Source: Takakia lepidozioides (taxonomy: Eukaryota; Streptophyta; Takakiopsida; Takakiales; Takakiaceae). From it: DNA of 64,000 bases. Positions 1 to 11,395 of the stretch are shown piece after piece; within the stretch, counting starts at the first letter, position 1; each line of letters starts with the position of its first letter. Position numbers and translations under genes: made by a program. The notes below the pieces were generated by a model. That model did not search any database. It saw nothing but the letters and a program-made list of their open reading frames with translations, and was not told the origin of the DNA. Location: NCBI GenBank assembly GCA_030704615.1, contig CM060731.1, positions 95,026,756 through 95,090,755 of the forward strand, given 5' to 3'.

Positions 1-807
1 CAGACGAAAATACAGCAGGATTTGGCACATGCGTGGAGGTTCTACATGGAGTCAGAGGAGAAGAATCCAACCCTCCCGGCACTCGAATCGTATGTCAAAG
101 CTGCGGAGGTGAGGGCCCGCATAAAGTACAAGTCGCGGATGGTAAAGTACGTGGCCATAGCTGATCCCGCCCTTGGTGCCGACTTTCTGGTGGAGGTGGG
201 GAAGCACTACTCTCGCGCTCTGAAGCCCACGATGACATTGGAGAAGCTCCATCGTCTAGCCACATCCTGTGTGGATGCAACAAAAAAGGTGATACATTCT
301 TAACCAAATTGTGGTGGCAACAACTCGTTTTTGTGGTGTTTGGCGCTTACGAATATGCTGGGTGGTTTGACAGACCCGGTGGCTCCAAATCTGGAATGGT
401 TCCCAAAGTACCAGGGACATGTGGAGCTTCCCCAAACCGGACAAACTCTCTGACCCCACATTCGACATGTGGATGAACCGCATGACATGGTGGTTTCAGG
501 TACTTCCCCACGCTTCGTTTGGGGCTTCTACTCTAGTAGGGGGTGGATTCATTGTATTTTTTCAGGAAAGCGATCTGATGGAGAATCTCCACAAGTGACG
601 ACGAATGCGCAAGAGCAGCTGGACACACAAGCACATCAGTTACAGATGGAGATATCTCCTGCAACAGAGAGCCTACGCGACTATGTGACGAGGTACTTTC
701 TGCTCTACAAAACCAACCTATTCTTTCGGGAGATAGCAGATGCTTGCCGGAGCCACGAGTTCACCGACCAGCCGAACGCGGACAAAGCAGCAATGCGCAT
801 TCTGTAC
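1..807 (+). pseudogene. ParB-methyltransferase gene fragment, linker exons (subfamily A)
   Basis: The window opens on a splice acceptor CAG. Three exons of the region between the ParB and methyltransferase domains follow: about 4-288 (ending before GTGATA), 374-499 (ending MTWWFQ before GTACTT) and about 598-807 (ending RILYR before GTACAT). They match the corresponding exons of the copy at 48749-54070 almost codon for codon, and the divergent copy at 27691-32814 in order and splice phase. The last exon's acceptor, TAG in the 50.9-kb copy, reads CAA here, so splicing may be impaired. The upstream ParB exons lie outside the window. Downstream, after intron-5 repeats, the sequence switches to an unrelated part of the transposon at about 1050, so no methyltransferase exons follow. 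This is a severed fragment. Confidence 0.75.
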
Positions 808-884
808 AGGTACATACGCGCTGCCTTTCTTTCAAGTCCTTGCATTTCAGGATGTTAGAGGCCTCATGTGGTATTAGGGAAAAT

Positions 885-1040
885 GGCGCCGAATTTCCAG
901 TCAGGGCTCCGAAAATGGCTAAGTCCCTAGACTGGCTGGCCCTGAACTGGAAATTCGGCGCCATTTTCCAGTTCTAGGCCCTATTGCCGTTCAGGGACTT
1001 GGCCATTTTCGGGCTAAGTCCCTAGACTGGCTTGCTGACT
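885..1040. repeat. Palindromic repeat unit in intron 5 of the methyltransferase gene
   Basis: Inverted modules of the type GAAAATGGCGCCGAATTTCC alternate with CTAAGTCCCTAGACTGGCTG and its complement. The same roughly 95-bp unit fills intron 5 in the copies near 13.0, 15.4, 20.1, 35.4 and 51.4 kb. Confidence 0.8.
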
Positions 1041-1055
1041 GACTAGCTGACTGGC

Positions 1056-1338
1056 CCGACCCCGGTTTCAGGTGGTATCGAACGCACAGATATTTCTCCA
1101 TCACACGGTAGATGTCCCCTCTGCACGGAAATGAAGCTCTATGCTCGTGAGGAGGGCAGTACACTATAGCGCTCGGGTTTTCCGCCATGGGAGATGTGCA
1201 CACAAGACTGCCATGATGGCATGCGGGCAAGCTCCCTGGTAGAAGGGGGATGCACCGATGGGAATGAATGCGGTGCCGATTTGTCCGAGCGACGAAGCCT
1301 GATCCAAATCCAGGGAGCCAACTATCTAAAAAATCCAC
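1056..1338 (-). pseudogene. 5' end fragment of a Mutator-like transposase gene (subfamily A)
   Basis: On the minus strand this is nearly identical to the N-terminal exon at 45795-46172, including AENPSA, a CPPHEH-like segment and VMEKYLCVRYHLKPG. Similarity stops at about 1056, where the methyltransferase intron repeats begin, so the rest of the transposase is missing. The fragment sits next to the 288-bp array exactly as in the full element at 41711-54280. This shows that a rearrangement removed the left part of this element. Confidence 0.75.
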
Positions 1339-1424
1339 AGTCAGAGTGTTAATGAACCTTGTCTCCGGAATGCGGCCCCTGGTCTTTGCGCAATAACTGC
1401 CGACGGTATGCAGTCAGAAAGTGG

Positions 1425-2652
1425 GGGGCCGCCCGGATGATGTCGGCTGAAGGGGAGAAGCCGGCACCGGGCCGTCACATTACAACCCCCGGATGGAAAT
1501 TCGGCACCGAATATCCAACAGGGGCCGCCCGGATGAAGTCGACTCGGGCGGAGAGGCCGGCACCTGTCCGACAGAGAACATCCCCCGGATTTCCATTCAG
1601 CGCCGAATTTCCATCTGGGCCCCCCCAAATGAAGTCGTGTCGGGGGGTCAGGCCAAAAAGTGGCGGACATAAAAACCTCCCCGTGTGGAAAAACGGCGCC
1701 GAATTTACATCTGGGGCCGTTCGGATGCAGTCGGCTCGGGGGGAGAGGCCGGCACATGGCCGTCACATTACAACCCCCGGACGGGAATTCGGCACCGAAT
1801 ATCCAACAGGGGCCGCCCGGATGAAGTCGACTCGGGCGGAGAGGCCGACACCTGTCCGACAGAGAACATCCCCCGGATTTCCAGTCAGCGCCGAATTTCC
1901 ATCCGGGCCCCCCAAACGATGTCGTGTCGGGGGGTTAGGCCAAAAAGTGGCCGACATAAAAACCTCCTCGGATGGAAAAACGGCACCGAATTTACATCCG
2001 GGGCCGTTCAGATGCAGTCGGCTTGGGGGGAGAGGCCGTCACATTACAACCCCCGGACGGGAATTCGGCACCGAATATCCAACAGGGGCCGCCCGGATGA
2101 AGTTGCCTCGGGCGGAGAGGCCGGCACCTGTCCGACAGAGAACATCCCCCGGATGGAAATTCGGCGCCGAATTTCCATCCAGGCCCCCCCAAAGGAAGTC
2201 GTGTCGGGGGGTCAGGCCGAAAAGTGGCCGACATAAAAACCTCCCCGGATGGAAAAACGGCGCCGAATTTACATCCGGGGCCGTTTGGATGCAGTCGGCT
2301 CGGGGGGAGAGGCCGACACATGGCCGTCACATTACAACCCCCGGACGGGAATTCGGCACCGAATATCCAACAGGGGCCGCCCGGATGAAGTCGCCTCGGG
2401 CGGAGAGGCCGGCACCTGTCCGACAGAAAACATCCCCCGGATGGAAATTCGGCGCCGAATTTCCATCCGGGCCCCCCCAAAGGAAGTCGTGTCGGGGGGT
2501 CAGGCCGAAAACTGGCCGACATAAAAACCTCCCCGGATGGAAAAACGGCGCCGAATTTACATCCGGGTCGTTCGGATGCAGTCGGCTCGGGGGGAGAGGC
2601 CGGCACATGGCTGTCACATTACAACCCCCGGACGGGAATTCGGCACCGAATA
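1425..2652. repeat. 288-bp palindromic tandem array, left part
   Basis: Tandem units of about 288 bp each hold several near-palindromes centred on GGCGCC or GGCACC within AAATTCGGCGCCGAATTT-type arms. Long open frames on both strands are by-products of the periodicity (288 is a multiple of 3) and should not be read as genes. The array resumes at 9664, after the retrotransposon. Confidence 0.9.
2648..2652. repeat. Target-site duplication, left (GAATA)
   Basis: GAATA precedes the left LTR and recurs directly after the right LTR at 9664-9668. It is the 5-bp duplication expected for a Ty3/gypsy integrase. Removing the insert restores the array sequence CACCGAATATCCAACAGG. Confidence 0.95.
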
Positions 2653-3399
2653 TGTCGCGCACCTCACTCCGGTAAGCTCCCCTTCAAGTCCTAGTTACTC
2701 GCTTTGATGCGCGCGCCTGACTCCCAACCTGGCCGCCCGGGCCAACTTGGAGCTTCGGCTGCTCACCGGGACATAACGGTCCCCCCTTCGCTTCCTTCTA
2801 AACCCTCCACCTCTTTGGGACTAGGAGAATTCCCTTTGGTAGATGGCAGTCCGGAACAGCTCCCCACTCTTTGGTCGCTTTCCGGCTCGCTCGCTTACTC
2901 ACTAGTTTTTGGTCACCAACGGGCTTGCACCGTTCTCGGGGTTACTACTCCCTATATATACTTCTGTAGCTGTCCGCGGGGTTTCCACAACCAGCCATGC
3001 CATTTTATGGCGAACCACCACGAAAACCCTCGACTCCCGGTGGTGAGTCGCGGTGAGTCTTGGCCCGCTCACCACGGCCCCTATGGACCGTGATGAGTCC
3101 CAAGACTCCCCACGACTCCCACCACGAGGTCTCCGCCCCCATGGTGAGTCCTATGCCACCCCCACTAAGTCCCACTAAGCTACCACCACCCCTTGTGGAG
3201 CCACCCCACCGCTTGTGGAGCCACCCCCACCGCAACCCGGTGTGCGGGGCTCCACCTAGTGAGCGCCTCCGCTTCCCTGAGTGCCTTGGGCACTCAAGGG
3301 TGCCTCAGCCCCCCATACCTATCGCTGCCGCTGCCCCCACCACAGGGGCAGCCCCTGATGTGTCCCGACCCCCTGCCCTCAAGGCAAAGGGCCGCGACA
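2653..3399 (-). repeat. 3' LTR of the chromovirus
   Basis: About 747 bp, bounded by TG...CA with short inverted ends (TGTCGCG/CGCGACA). It differs from the other LTR by only scattered substitutions and homopolymer-length changes. Confidence 0.95.
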
Positions 3400-3413
3400 C
3401 ACACCCCTACCAA
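3400..3413 (-). other. Possible polypurine tract
   Basis: On the element strand a short purine-rich run (GGTAGGGGTG) lies directly next to the 3' LTR, where plus-strand priming is expected. It is short and interrupted, so the call rests mainly on position. Confidence 0.4.
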
Positions 3414-4243
3414 CAGGGAGTCGATGTCCTCATCGACTTGTCCATTTTGTAGAAACGAACATCCAAGTTGTGGCGTCCCACATCAAGGAGTTTGTTTCTG
3501 TACCATGGCGTCCCATGGCAAAGAACCAAACCCCACACTTGACTCTACTCTCCACTAGCTAGTTCGGCCGACTTCCTCCAAGTCCCGGCCAAGGGTGGAG
3601 CCTCTCCAGCTCCTCTCAGTGCACTCTTCTTGGCCTACTTCAAGGCCAAGGAACGATCCTCCCCGAGGATCGAATCGCCTTACTGCAACAACATTGCTTG
3701 CGATCGCTCATGATGCCGCTTTTGGCATCACCTTGAGCAAGGGTTCACCTGGAACCCTCTTTGACTAGGAAGATAACCTTGAACCAACCGTGCGCCCCAA
3801 TCACTACAATTGGGTCCGCCTTGGAATGCTGGCCTGAGGTACGGGAACACGTCGAAGCCGCACTACGACTTCGTCCCGAGGTTACACGATTATAGTACGT
3901 GAACGGAAGCACGTAGCTTCCGCGTTAGCCCGCACTACAAGGCAACCCCCTCGGTAGCGCAGTTATAGTACGCGCACGCGCCAGGTGCGCACTAGCACGT
4001 GAACTCCCAAAGAAGGCGCAAGTTTCCTTGCCCCTGGATGGGAGTCACCCGATTTCGGCACTGCGCAAACACACGATTACCCAATTTACCTCTCCCACTT
4101 TTGTAAGCTAGCATGCATTCTACACACTAGCCCCACACCATGCATCACCATTCCAAACACAATAGGACGCACAATATTTGGAACCCATTTCCTTTATAAC
4201 AAATGTTTTGTACAATACAAGTTTTTGCAATCGGATTCCTGAG
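3414..4243 (-). other. Non-coding 3' region of the chromovirus
   Basis: About 830 bp between the end of pol and the 3' LTR. I see no gene or strong repeat in it. Confidence 0.6.
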
Positions 4244-7200
4244 CTAGCTAAACCGGGCTAAGCATGCATTTCCTCCCCCACGCTCCAAGGTTGATGTCCC
4301 CATCAACGTTTCTTCCGCTTTTGAGGTCGCCCTTCGAACGCTGCAACTGCCTGCCTCGGATGCGTTTCCCATTTCTGAGGCACGCACCCAAGATGCCTCC
4401 ACAAGATGATAGCCCTTCCATTTGACGAGATACTCCGTTTCTCGGTTCTTGAACCTCCTCGACTTAAGTATTGCCTCCACCTCGTACTCAGGTTCATTTT
4501 CATGATCCAACAGCATAGGTGGCGGACGCAACACTTGCTGCCGATTCGGACGTGCTTCATCTTTGAAGTAAGGCTTCAAAAGGGAGACATGGAATACTGG
4601 GTGCACCTTGCTGTTTGCCGGCAGCTCCAATTCATACACATCCTCATTCATAACCCTCCGAATGCGAAAGGGGCCCGCATACGGAGGTACGAACTTCGGA
4701 CTCACTTCCGGAGGTAGTCGAAATTCTTGATGTTCAACCAGACCTCTGTGCCTGCCTCAAACTTCACTTCCCTCCGCTTCCGATTCGCCTGCCTTTCATA
4801 CCGTTTCCTAGCTTTGGCAATGTTGTACTTTGCGAGCTTCAACAAACGCTCGCGTTCTTCCAGTACCGCCGCTACTGCCGGTTCCTCAACGTCCTGGGCG
4901 GCCCAACTTGTCGGCACCAGAGGTGCTTTTCCATAGACCAACAAAAGGGGAAACTCCCGTCGCGGAGTGTTCTGTGTTATTATAACAGAACTCTGCCGCG
5001 TCTAAGTGTTCCATCCAGTCTGATTGGTCTGCCGACACGTAATTCCGCAAGAATTGCTTCACTACGGAATTCACTCTTTCCGTTTGGCCGTCCGTCGTAG
5101 GTCGGAAGGCGGTGCTCATCTTCAGCCTCGTCCCCATCTTCTTCCAAAGTGCTCTCCAGAATTTACTCGTAAACTTTGGATCGCGGTCCGAGACAATATC
5201 CTTCGGGACTCCATGATGCTTTAAGACGTGGGCGAAGTAAAGTCGCCCTGTCTCCTGCGCCGTTGCCGTCTCCTTGGTGGGGATGAAATGGCCATTTTAC
5301 TGAACCTATCTACCACCACCATGATTGCATCGAATCCTTTTGACAGCGGCATAGCAGTCATGAAATCCATCGAGACGCTTTCCCAAGTCCCCTCTGGAAT
5401 CGGCAAGGGTTGTAACAGCCCCGCTTGCTTTTTGTACTCGCTCCGGTTTTGTTGGCATGTGGTGCATGTCTTGACATACTCCTCTGCCTCCTCCCTCAGT
5501 TTGGGCCAGAAATATCTTTCTTCAAGAGTGCCGCAGTGCGCTTGGCTCCACCGTGGCCCGCAAGCGGGCTATCATGGCATTCTCTCAAGAGACTATCCCT
5601 GATCCCTCCCTTTGGCACATAGAGACGTTTTTGCTTATACCGGAGCAGTCCGTTTTGCAAGTGGAACTGCGATTTAACCCCCATTCTCAAGTCCTGCATC
5701 ACGCACTTTGCCAGCTCATCCTTCCGGCAAGCCTTCCGGATCTTCCTTTGGAGCGCCGTCTCGCCCTTGTACACCAACAAGAGCTGCTGCTTTCTACTTA
5801 AAGCATCGGCCACCACATTGTCCCGTCCCGGTTTGTACTGGATATCCACGTCGAACACTGCCAAAGTATCTTGCCACCTAAGTTGTTTTGGGGACAACTT
5901 GGGCTGCGTGGCAAAATACTTCACCGTGACATTGTCCGTGAACACCTTCACTGGGTTGGAACCAACATAGTGGCGCCAGAGTTCAAGGCAATGCACCACC
6001 GCCTTCATCTCTTTTTCGTGCGTCGGCCACCGTCGCTCCACTTCATTCAGTTTCTTACTTTCGTAAGCCACTGGACGTCCATCTTGCATAAGTACACCCC
6101 CATTGCGAAGTCCGATGCATCTGTATGAATCTCAAACGGACGATCGAACTCCGGGATTTTCAAGACTGGAGCTTCCGTCATCCGCTGCTTCAATTCAGCA
6201 AAAGCTTGGCCACAAAATGTGTTCCATACCCAGACTTTGGATTTACACAGAAGGTCCGACAGCGGCCCCGCGATCTTGGCGAAATTTCTCACATACTTCC
6301 GGTAATAGGAGGCGAGTCCTAGGAAGGATCGCACTCCCGGGACCGAAGTCGGAGGCTCCCAGTCCAAGATCGCCCTCACCTTTCTGTCATCCATTTTGAT
6401 CCCATCCTGTGTAATCACATGCCCCAAGAACTCCACTTTTGTGACCCCGAATTCGCACTTTGAAGCTTTGGCATACAGCTTCCCTTCTCGCAATTTTTGG
6501 AACACCCTTTTGAGGTGCTCCAGGTGCTCCTCCTTTGTTTTTGAGTACACCAAGATGTCGTCGATGTACACGATCACAAAGTCATCCAACCACTCCTGGA
6601 AAAGGCTGTTCATCAGCGTGCTAAATGTCGCTGGTGCATTGGTGAGCCCAAAAGGCATCACCAAGAACTCATATGAACCATACCTTGTCCTGCACGCGGT
6701 CTTCTCCTCATCTCCTTCTGCCACCCGAATTTGGTGATAGCCGGAGCGCAAGTCGATCCGGCTGAAATACTTCGCTCCTGCCAACCGATCGAAGAGGTCG
6801 TCGATCCTTGGCAAAGGGTACCGGTTTTTGATAGTCACCTTATTCAGAGCCCTGTAATCGACACACATCCGCAGCGTCCCATCCTTCTTGTCTGCAAATA
6901 GCACCGGGGCTCCGTAAGGTGACTTACTCGGCCGGATGTACCCCTTTGACATTAGATCCTTGAGCTGAGTCTTCAGCTCGACCAACTCTCTGTGGCTCAA
7001 CGGTAGGGCGCCTTGGCAGGCGGTCCGATCCCGGTATCACCTCAATCTTGTGGTCAACTCCTCTTCGCGGTGGCAAGCCGCTTGGTAAATCCTCCGGCAT
7101 CACATCCTGGTATTTCTCCAAAATCCCCTTGATCCAATCTGGGCTCGGCTCCCCATCGCCTTCTCCTTTCACTTCTCTAATGTAAAGCAAAAACTGGGAC

Positions 7201-7370
7201 TCGTGTGCCTCCTCCACGGCCCACTCCTTTGCTGATAGAAGGTTTATTCGCCCTCCCACGGATTTGGGCGTTTCCGACACTCGTAAAACCTCGCCACCAT
7301 TCCCACATGGCAGCGTGACTACTCTCTTGCGGCCATCTATGACCGCTCCGGATTTGCTCAAAAAGGTCAT
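4244..7370 (-). pseudogene. pol: Chromovirus pol: RT, RNase H, integrase, chromodomain (frameshifted)
   Basis: On the minus strand the domains run in order: a post-protease linker; reverse transcriptase ([11 protein letters not shown], active site VYIDDILVY near 6560); RNase H ([11 protein letters not shown]); integrase with an HHCC finger (HDSPLAGH, then CTTC near 5450), a catalytic-core aspartate in SVSMDFMTAMP and a glutamate in TTDGQTERVN; and a chromodomain (EYLVKWKGYHLVEASW near 4420). The reading frame changes near 7370, 7020, 6090, 5500, 5200 (less certain), 4940 and 4705. Several changes look like single-base deletions, for example DLILG followed by MTFL where one A is missing. As read, the copy cannot make a continuous Pol. 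Since the LTRs are nearly identical, some shifts may be assembly indels. Confidence 0.9.
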
Positions 7371-8860
7371 CCCAAAATGAGATCCACTCCATCGATCTCG
7401 CAGATAGTGAAGTTCTCACGTCCCTCCCAACTCCCCAGTTGAAGAGGAACATCAAACGCCAACCTTGTCGCCAACTGAGGTTCTCCTTTGGCAGAGCGCA
7501 CCTCAATAGAGGCCCCCACGTCACTTGTCGGGAGTCCCAACTTTCGCGCCGCCACCGGCGTCATGAAGGAGTGCGACGCTCCTGTGTCCACCAACAACGA
7601 CACGTTAGTTCCGGATATTATCCCATCCACGAACAATAACTGACTCCCTTTTCGCAGGGCGCCAGTTTCCTGATACAACTCACAAGAATAGTTGCCTACC
7701 TTGCAAGTCCTGGCGACCACCGCTTCCACCAAGCGACTGATGGTATCTTCCGACAGCTCCGTGGTCGCCCGAGTCATGTTCAATTGCCGGGGCTTCGTGC
7801 ACTTCTTGGCCATGTGCCCGGGCTCCCCGCAATTGAAACACACTCCATCAAAGGTCGCCTTCTGTCCGCCATAAGCCGCTCCACCCGCTTTTCCTTTCGA
7901 AGCACCGGGTGCCGCCTTGACGTGTGAAGGCCCTCCCTTCGATTTCCACGTGCCATTATCGCCGCGTGGCCTATCCCACTTCTTTTCCGGTCGGAAGGAG
8001 TCACCTTCCCGCCGGGTCTTCTTGTGGTTCAGCTCCGTACGGCCTTGTCTTTCACCCCTAGGGACATCCGAGAAACATTCAGCCCTCTCAATTGCCTCGT
8101 TCAAAGTCTTGGGTGGCTTCTCCTCCAACTTCCGCCTGGCCCATGGGGCCAGTCCCGCCACAAAGTTGAAGACCATTTCTGGTTCTGCCATGTCCGCGAC
8201 TTCGAGCAACAGCACATTGAAAGCCTGGACATACCCCCGAATGTCATCTGTTTGCTTCAAATTCCTCATCTTGTCCCGGGCAAGCCAGGACGCGTTGAGG
8301 GGCACAAACTGTCTCTTCATCAATTCCTTGAACCCACTCCAGTTCAAGGTTTCCGGGCTTGGGCCTCGGTCGTGAAGGCGTTTCTGCCACCATTGTTGAG
8401 CATAGCCCCTCAAATAGGTGGGAGCCACTTCCACCCGATCCTCGTCACTCAACTTGGCCGCCCGGAAGTACTGCTCTAGCTCCAGGAGCCAGGTGTTGAG
8501 TGCCTTCCGGTTTCGAACGCCCTCGAAGGTGCCGGGTTCCTTAGGCTTCACCTTAAACTTTGCCTTAGTGGAAGTGGCATTAGCCGCCTTCAACACGTCT
8601 TTCAACGTCCCGCCAAACTGCGCCAACAACCCTTCCCAAAAGGCTGCCGGCATGGGAGGCATCTCTTGGTTTGTCGGAGCTCTCAAGGATTCCTCGGGCT
8701 CCGACTCCTCGGATTCCTCCCGCTCCTGAGCGGCCTCGTTTTCGGAAACATTCATCGCTTCCTCAAACGGCCGCCTCGGTGACACGTCGCCCCCATCGGG
8801 CTCACCGGGATCATCATCTTTTGGGCCGTTCCGCTTTCGCTTCGGCTTGCCCGACCCCAT
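7367..8860 (-). CDS. gag: Chromovirus Gag-protease
   Basis: The frame opens upstream at 8914, but I prefer the methionine at 8860 (MGSGKPKRKRNG), about 40 bp inside the primer-binding site. An acidic, low-complexity N terminus is followed by a retrotransposon Gag domain (LNTWLLELEQYFRAAKL...WWQKRL), a basic stretch, a CCHC zinc knuckle (CFNCGEPGHMAKKC, near 7800-7845) and an aspartic protease with LLVDTGASHSF near 7580-7610. The frame stops after GVDLILG, where the family usually continues straight into MTFL. The TGA overlaps the ATG of the next frame, which would fit either a one-base deletion or a programmed shift. Gag would form the capsid and protease would process the polyprotein. Confidence 0.9.
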   Translation of the reverse strand: MGSGKPKRKRNGPKDDDPGEPDGGDVSPRRPFEEAMNVSENEAAQEREESEESEPEESLRAPTNQEMPPMPAAFWEGLLAQFGGTLKDVLKAANATSTKAKFKVKPKEPGTFEGVRNRKALNTWLLELEQYFRAAKLSDEDRVEVAPTYLRGYAQQWWQKRLHDRGPSPETLNWSGFKELMKRQFVPLNASWLARDKMRNLKQTDDIRGYVQAFNVLLLEVADMAEPEMVFNFVAGLAPWARRKLEEKPPKTLNEAIERAECFSDVPRGERQGRTELNHKKTRREGDSFRPEKKWDRPRGDNGTWKSKGGPSHVKAAPGASKGKAGGAAYGGQKATFDGVCFNCGEPGHMAKKCTKPRQLNMTRATTELSEDTISRLVEAVVARTCKVGNYSCELYQETGALRKGSQLLFVDGIISGTNVSLLVDTGASHSFMTPVAARKLGLPTSDVGASIEVRSAKGEPQLATRLAFDVPLQLGSWEGRENFTICEIDGVDLILG

Positions 8861-8901
8861 GATGAGGCCAATCCCAAGGACGATCGCGTACTGAACTCTA
8901 A

Positions 8902-8913
8902 GCTCTGATACCA
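8902..8913 (-). other. Primer-binding site, initiator Met-tRNA
   Basis: Read on the minus strand, TGGTATCAGAGC lies two bases inside the 5' LTR. It is the usual plant Ty3/gypsy site complementary to the 3' end of initiator methionine tRNA. It fixes the element's orientation. Confidence 0.95.
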
Positions 8914-8915
8914 AA

Positions 8916-9663
8916 TGTCGCGCACCTCACTCCGGTAAGCTCCCCTTCAAGTCATAGTTACTCGCTTTGATGCGCGCGCCTGACTCCCAACCTGGCCGCC
9001 GGGCCAACTTGGAGCTTCGGCTGCTCACCGGGACATAACGGTCCCCCCCTTCGCTTCCTTCTAAACCCTCCACCTCTTTGGGACTAGGAGAATTCCCTTT
9101 GGTAGATGGCAGTCCGGAACAGCTCCCCACTCTTTGGTCGCTTTCCGGCTCGCTCGCTTACTCACTAGTTTTTGGTCACCAACGGGCTTGCACCGTTCTC
9201 GGGGTTACTACTCCCTATATATACTTCTGTAGCTGTCCGCGGGGGTTCCACAACCAGCCATGCCATTTTATGGCGAACCACCACGAAAACCCTCGACTCC
9301 CGGTGGTGAGTCGCGGTGAGTCTTGGCCCGCTCACCACGGCCCCTATGGACCGTGATGAGTCCCAAGACTCCCCACGACTCCCACCACGAGGTCTCCGCC
9401 CCCATGGTGAGTCCTATGCCACCCCCACTAAGTCCCACTAAGCTACCACCACCCCTTGTGGAGCCAACCCCCCCGCTTGTGGAGCCACCCCCACCGCAAC
9501 CCGGTGTGCGGGGCTCCACCTAGTGAGCGCCTCCGCTTCCCTGAGTGCCTTGGGCACTCAAGGGTGCCTCAGCCCCCCATACCTATCGCTGCCGCTGCCC
9601 CCACCACAGGGGCAGCCCCTGATGTGTCCCGACCCCCTGCCCTCAAGGCAAAGGGCCGCGACA
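8916..9663 (-). repeat. 5' LTR of the chromovirus
   Basis: About 748 bp, TG...CA ends. On the minus strand it contains a TATATATA box at about 9216-9224, a plausible RNA polymerase II promoter. Confidence 0.95.
9216..9224 (-). promoter_or_regulatory. LTR TATA box
   Basis: TATATATA within GAAGTATATATAGGGAG on the element strand. It is duplicated at the equivalent place in the other LTR (about 2952-2960). Confidence 0.6.
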
Positions 9664-10720
9664 GAATATCCAACAGGGGCCGCCCGGATGAAGTCGCCTC
9701 GGGCGGAGAGGCGGGCACCTGTCCGACAGAGAACATCCCTCGGATGGAAATTCGGTGCCGAATTTGCATCCGGACCCCCCCAAAGAAAGTCGTGTCGGGG
9801 GGTCAGGCCGAAAAGTGGCCGACATAAAAACCTCCCCGGATGGAAAAACGGCGCCGAATTTACATCCTGGGCCGTTCGGATGCAGTCGGCTCGGGGGGAG
9901 AGGCCGGCACATGGTCGTCACATTACAACCCCCGGACGGGAATTCGGCACCGAATATCCAACAGGGGCCGCCCGGATGAAGTCGCCTCGGGCGGAGAGGC
10001 TGGCACATGTCCGACAGAGAACATCCCCCGGATGCAAATTCGGCGCCAAATTTCCATCCGGGCCCCCCCAAAGGAAGTCGTGTCGGGGGGTCAGGCCGAA
10101 AAGTGGCCGACATAAAAACCTCCCTGGATGGAAAAACGGCGCCGAATTTACATCCGGGGCCGTTCGGATGCAGTCGGCTCGGGGGGAGAGGCCGGCACAT
10201 GGTCGTCACATTACAACCCCCGGACGGGAATTCGGCACCGAATATCCAACAGGGGCCGCCCGGATGAAGTCGCCTCGGGCGGAGAGGCTGGCACCTGTCC
10301 GACAGAGTACATCCCCCGGATGCAAATTCGGCGCCAAATTTCCATCCGGGCCCCCCCAAAGGAAGTCGTGTCGGGGGGTCAGGCCGAAAACTGGCCGAAA
10401 TAAAAACCTCCCCGGATGGAAAAACGGCGCCGAATTTACATCCGGGGCCGTTCGGATGCAGTCGGCTCGGGAGGAGAGGCCGACACCTGGCCGTCACATT
10501 ACAACCCTCGGACGGAAATTCGGCACCGAATATCCAACAGGGGGCGCCGGGATAAAGTGGACTCGGGCGGAGGGGATGGAAAACCGGTGCCGAATTTCCA
10601 TTCGGCATGTAATCGCGATCGTGGCCACATGGAAAACTGGCGCCGAATTTCGATTCGGCATGTAATCGCAATCGCGGCCAGATGGAATTTCGGCAACGAA
10701 TTTCCATGTAGGAACTAAGA
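9664..10720. repeat. 288-bp palindromic tandem array, right part
   Basis: The array resumes with the second copy of the TSD GAATA. Units begin near 9840, 10128 and 10416, exactly 288 bp apart. Each holds GGCGCC-centred palindromes. Open frames across it are artefacts of the period. Confidence 0.9.
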
Positions 10721-10859
10721 GGGATGGAAAAGAAGCAAGGAATTTCTCTCTACCAGTCGAGAATTCCCTGAAAAGCGTGTCTAAAAGTGGACTTCAGCCA
10801 CCAAACTTAAGGTTTAGTGTCTTTTTAGACCAAAAAACCAAGCGGCCACGCTCAGAAAT

Positions 10860-11395
10860 ACCTGCAGGATGGTAATTCGGCGCTTCGACTTACCTGGCGG
10901 CTGGAAATTCGGCGCCGAATTTCCATCCGGCCGCGCTCCGAGTTACCTGCTTGATGGAAATCCGGCGCCGGATTTCCATCCGGCCGCGCTCCGAATTACC
11001 TGCATGACGGAAATTCGGCGCCGGAATTCCATTCATCCTGGCTCCGAATTACCTGCAGGATGGAAATTCGGCGCCGAATTTCCATCCATCCGCGCTCCGA
11101 ATTACCTGCATGACGGAGAATCGGCGCTCCGACTTACCTGGCGGACGGAAATTCGGCGCCGGATTTCCATCCATCCGCGCTCCGAGTTACCTGCAGGATG
11201 GAAATTCGGCGCCGGATTTCCATCCATCCGTTTTCCGAATTACCTGCATGACGGAAAGACGGCGCTCCGACTTACCTGGCGGACGGAAATTCGGCGCCGG
11301 ATTTCCATCCATCCGCTTTTCGAATTACCTGCATGACGGAAATTCGGCGCTCCGACTTACCTGGCGGATGGAAATTCGGCGCCGAGGGCTTCGTT
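10860..11395. repeat. Second palindromic array (CCTGCATGACGG type)
   Basis: Roughly 60- to 120-bp units combine GAAATTCGGCGCCGGATTTCC-type palindromes with ATTACCTGCATGACGG or ACTTACCTGGCGGA linkers. The equivalent array of the other subfamily-A element is at 48055-48450. Confidence 0.85.

Larger units (their letters stand above)
2653..9663 (-). mobile_element. Ty3/gypsy chromovirus LTR retrotransposon
   Basis: A complete 7.0-kb element in minus orientation has two LTRs of about 747 bp, a 5-bp TSD, an initiator Met-tRNA primer site, gag with zinc knuckle, protease, reverse transcriptase, RNase H, integrase and a C-terminal chromodomain. The integrase-last order with a chromodomain places it in the chromovirus branch of Ty3/gypsy. 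The LTRs are nearly identical, which suggests recent insertion, but gag-pol changes frame several times. The target was the palindromic array of a Mutator-like element. Confidence 0.95.

Noticed and set aside
1359-2675. Long open frames of 180-440 residues on both strands across the 288-bp array (also 9523-10707 and 46193-47909)
   Set aside because: The unit length is a multiple of three, so any stop-free unit stays open through the array in several frames. The translations are repetitive and have no domain.
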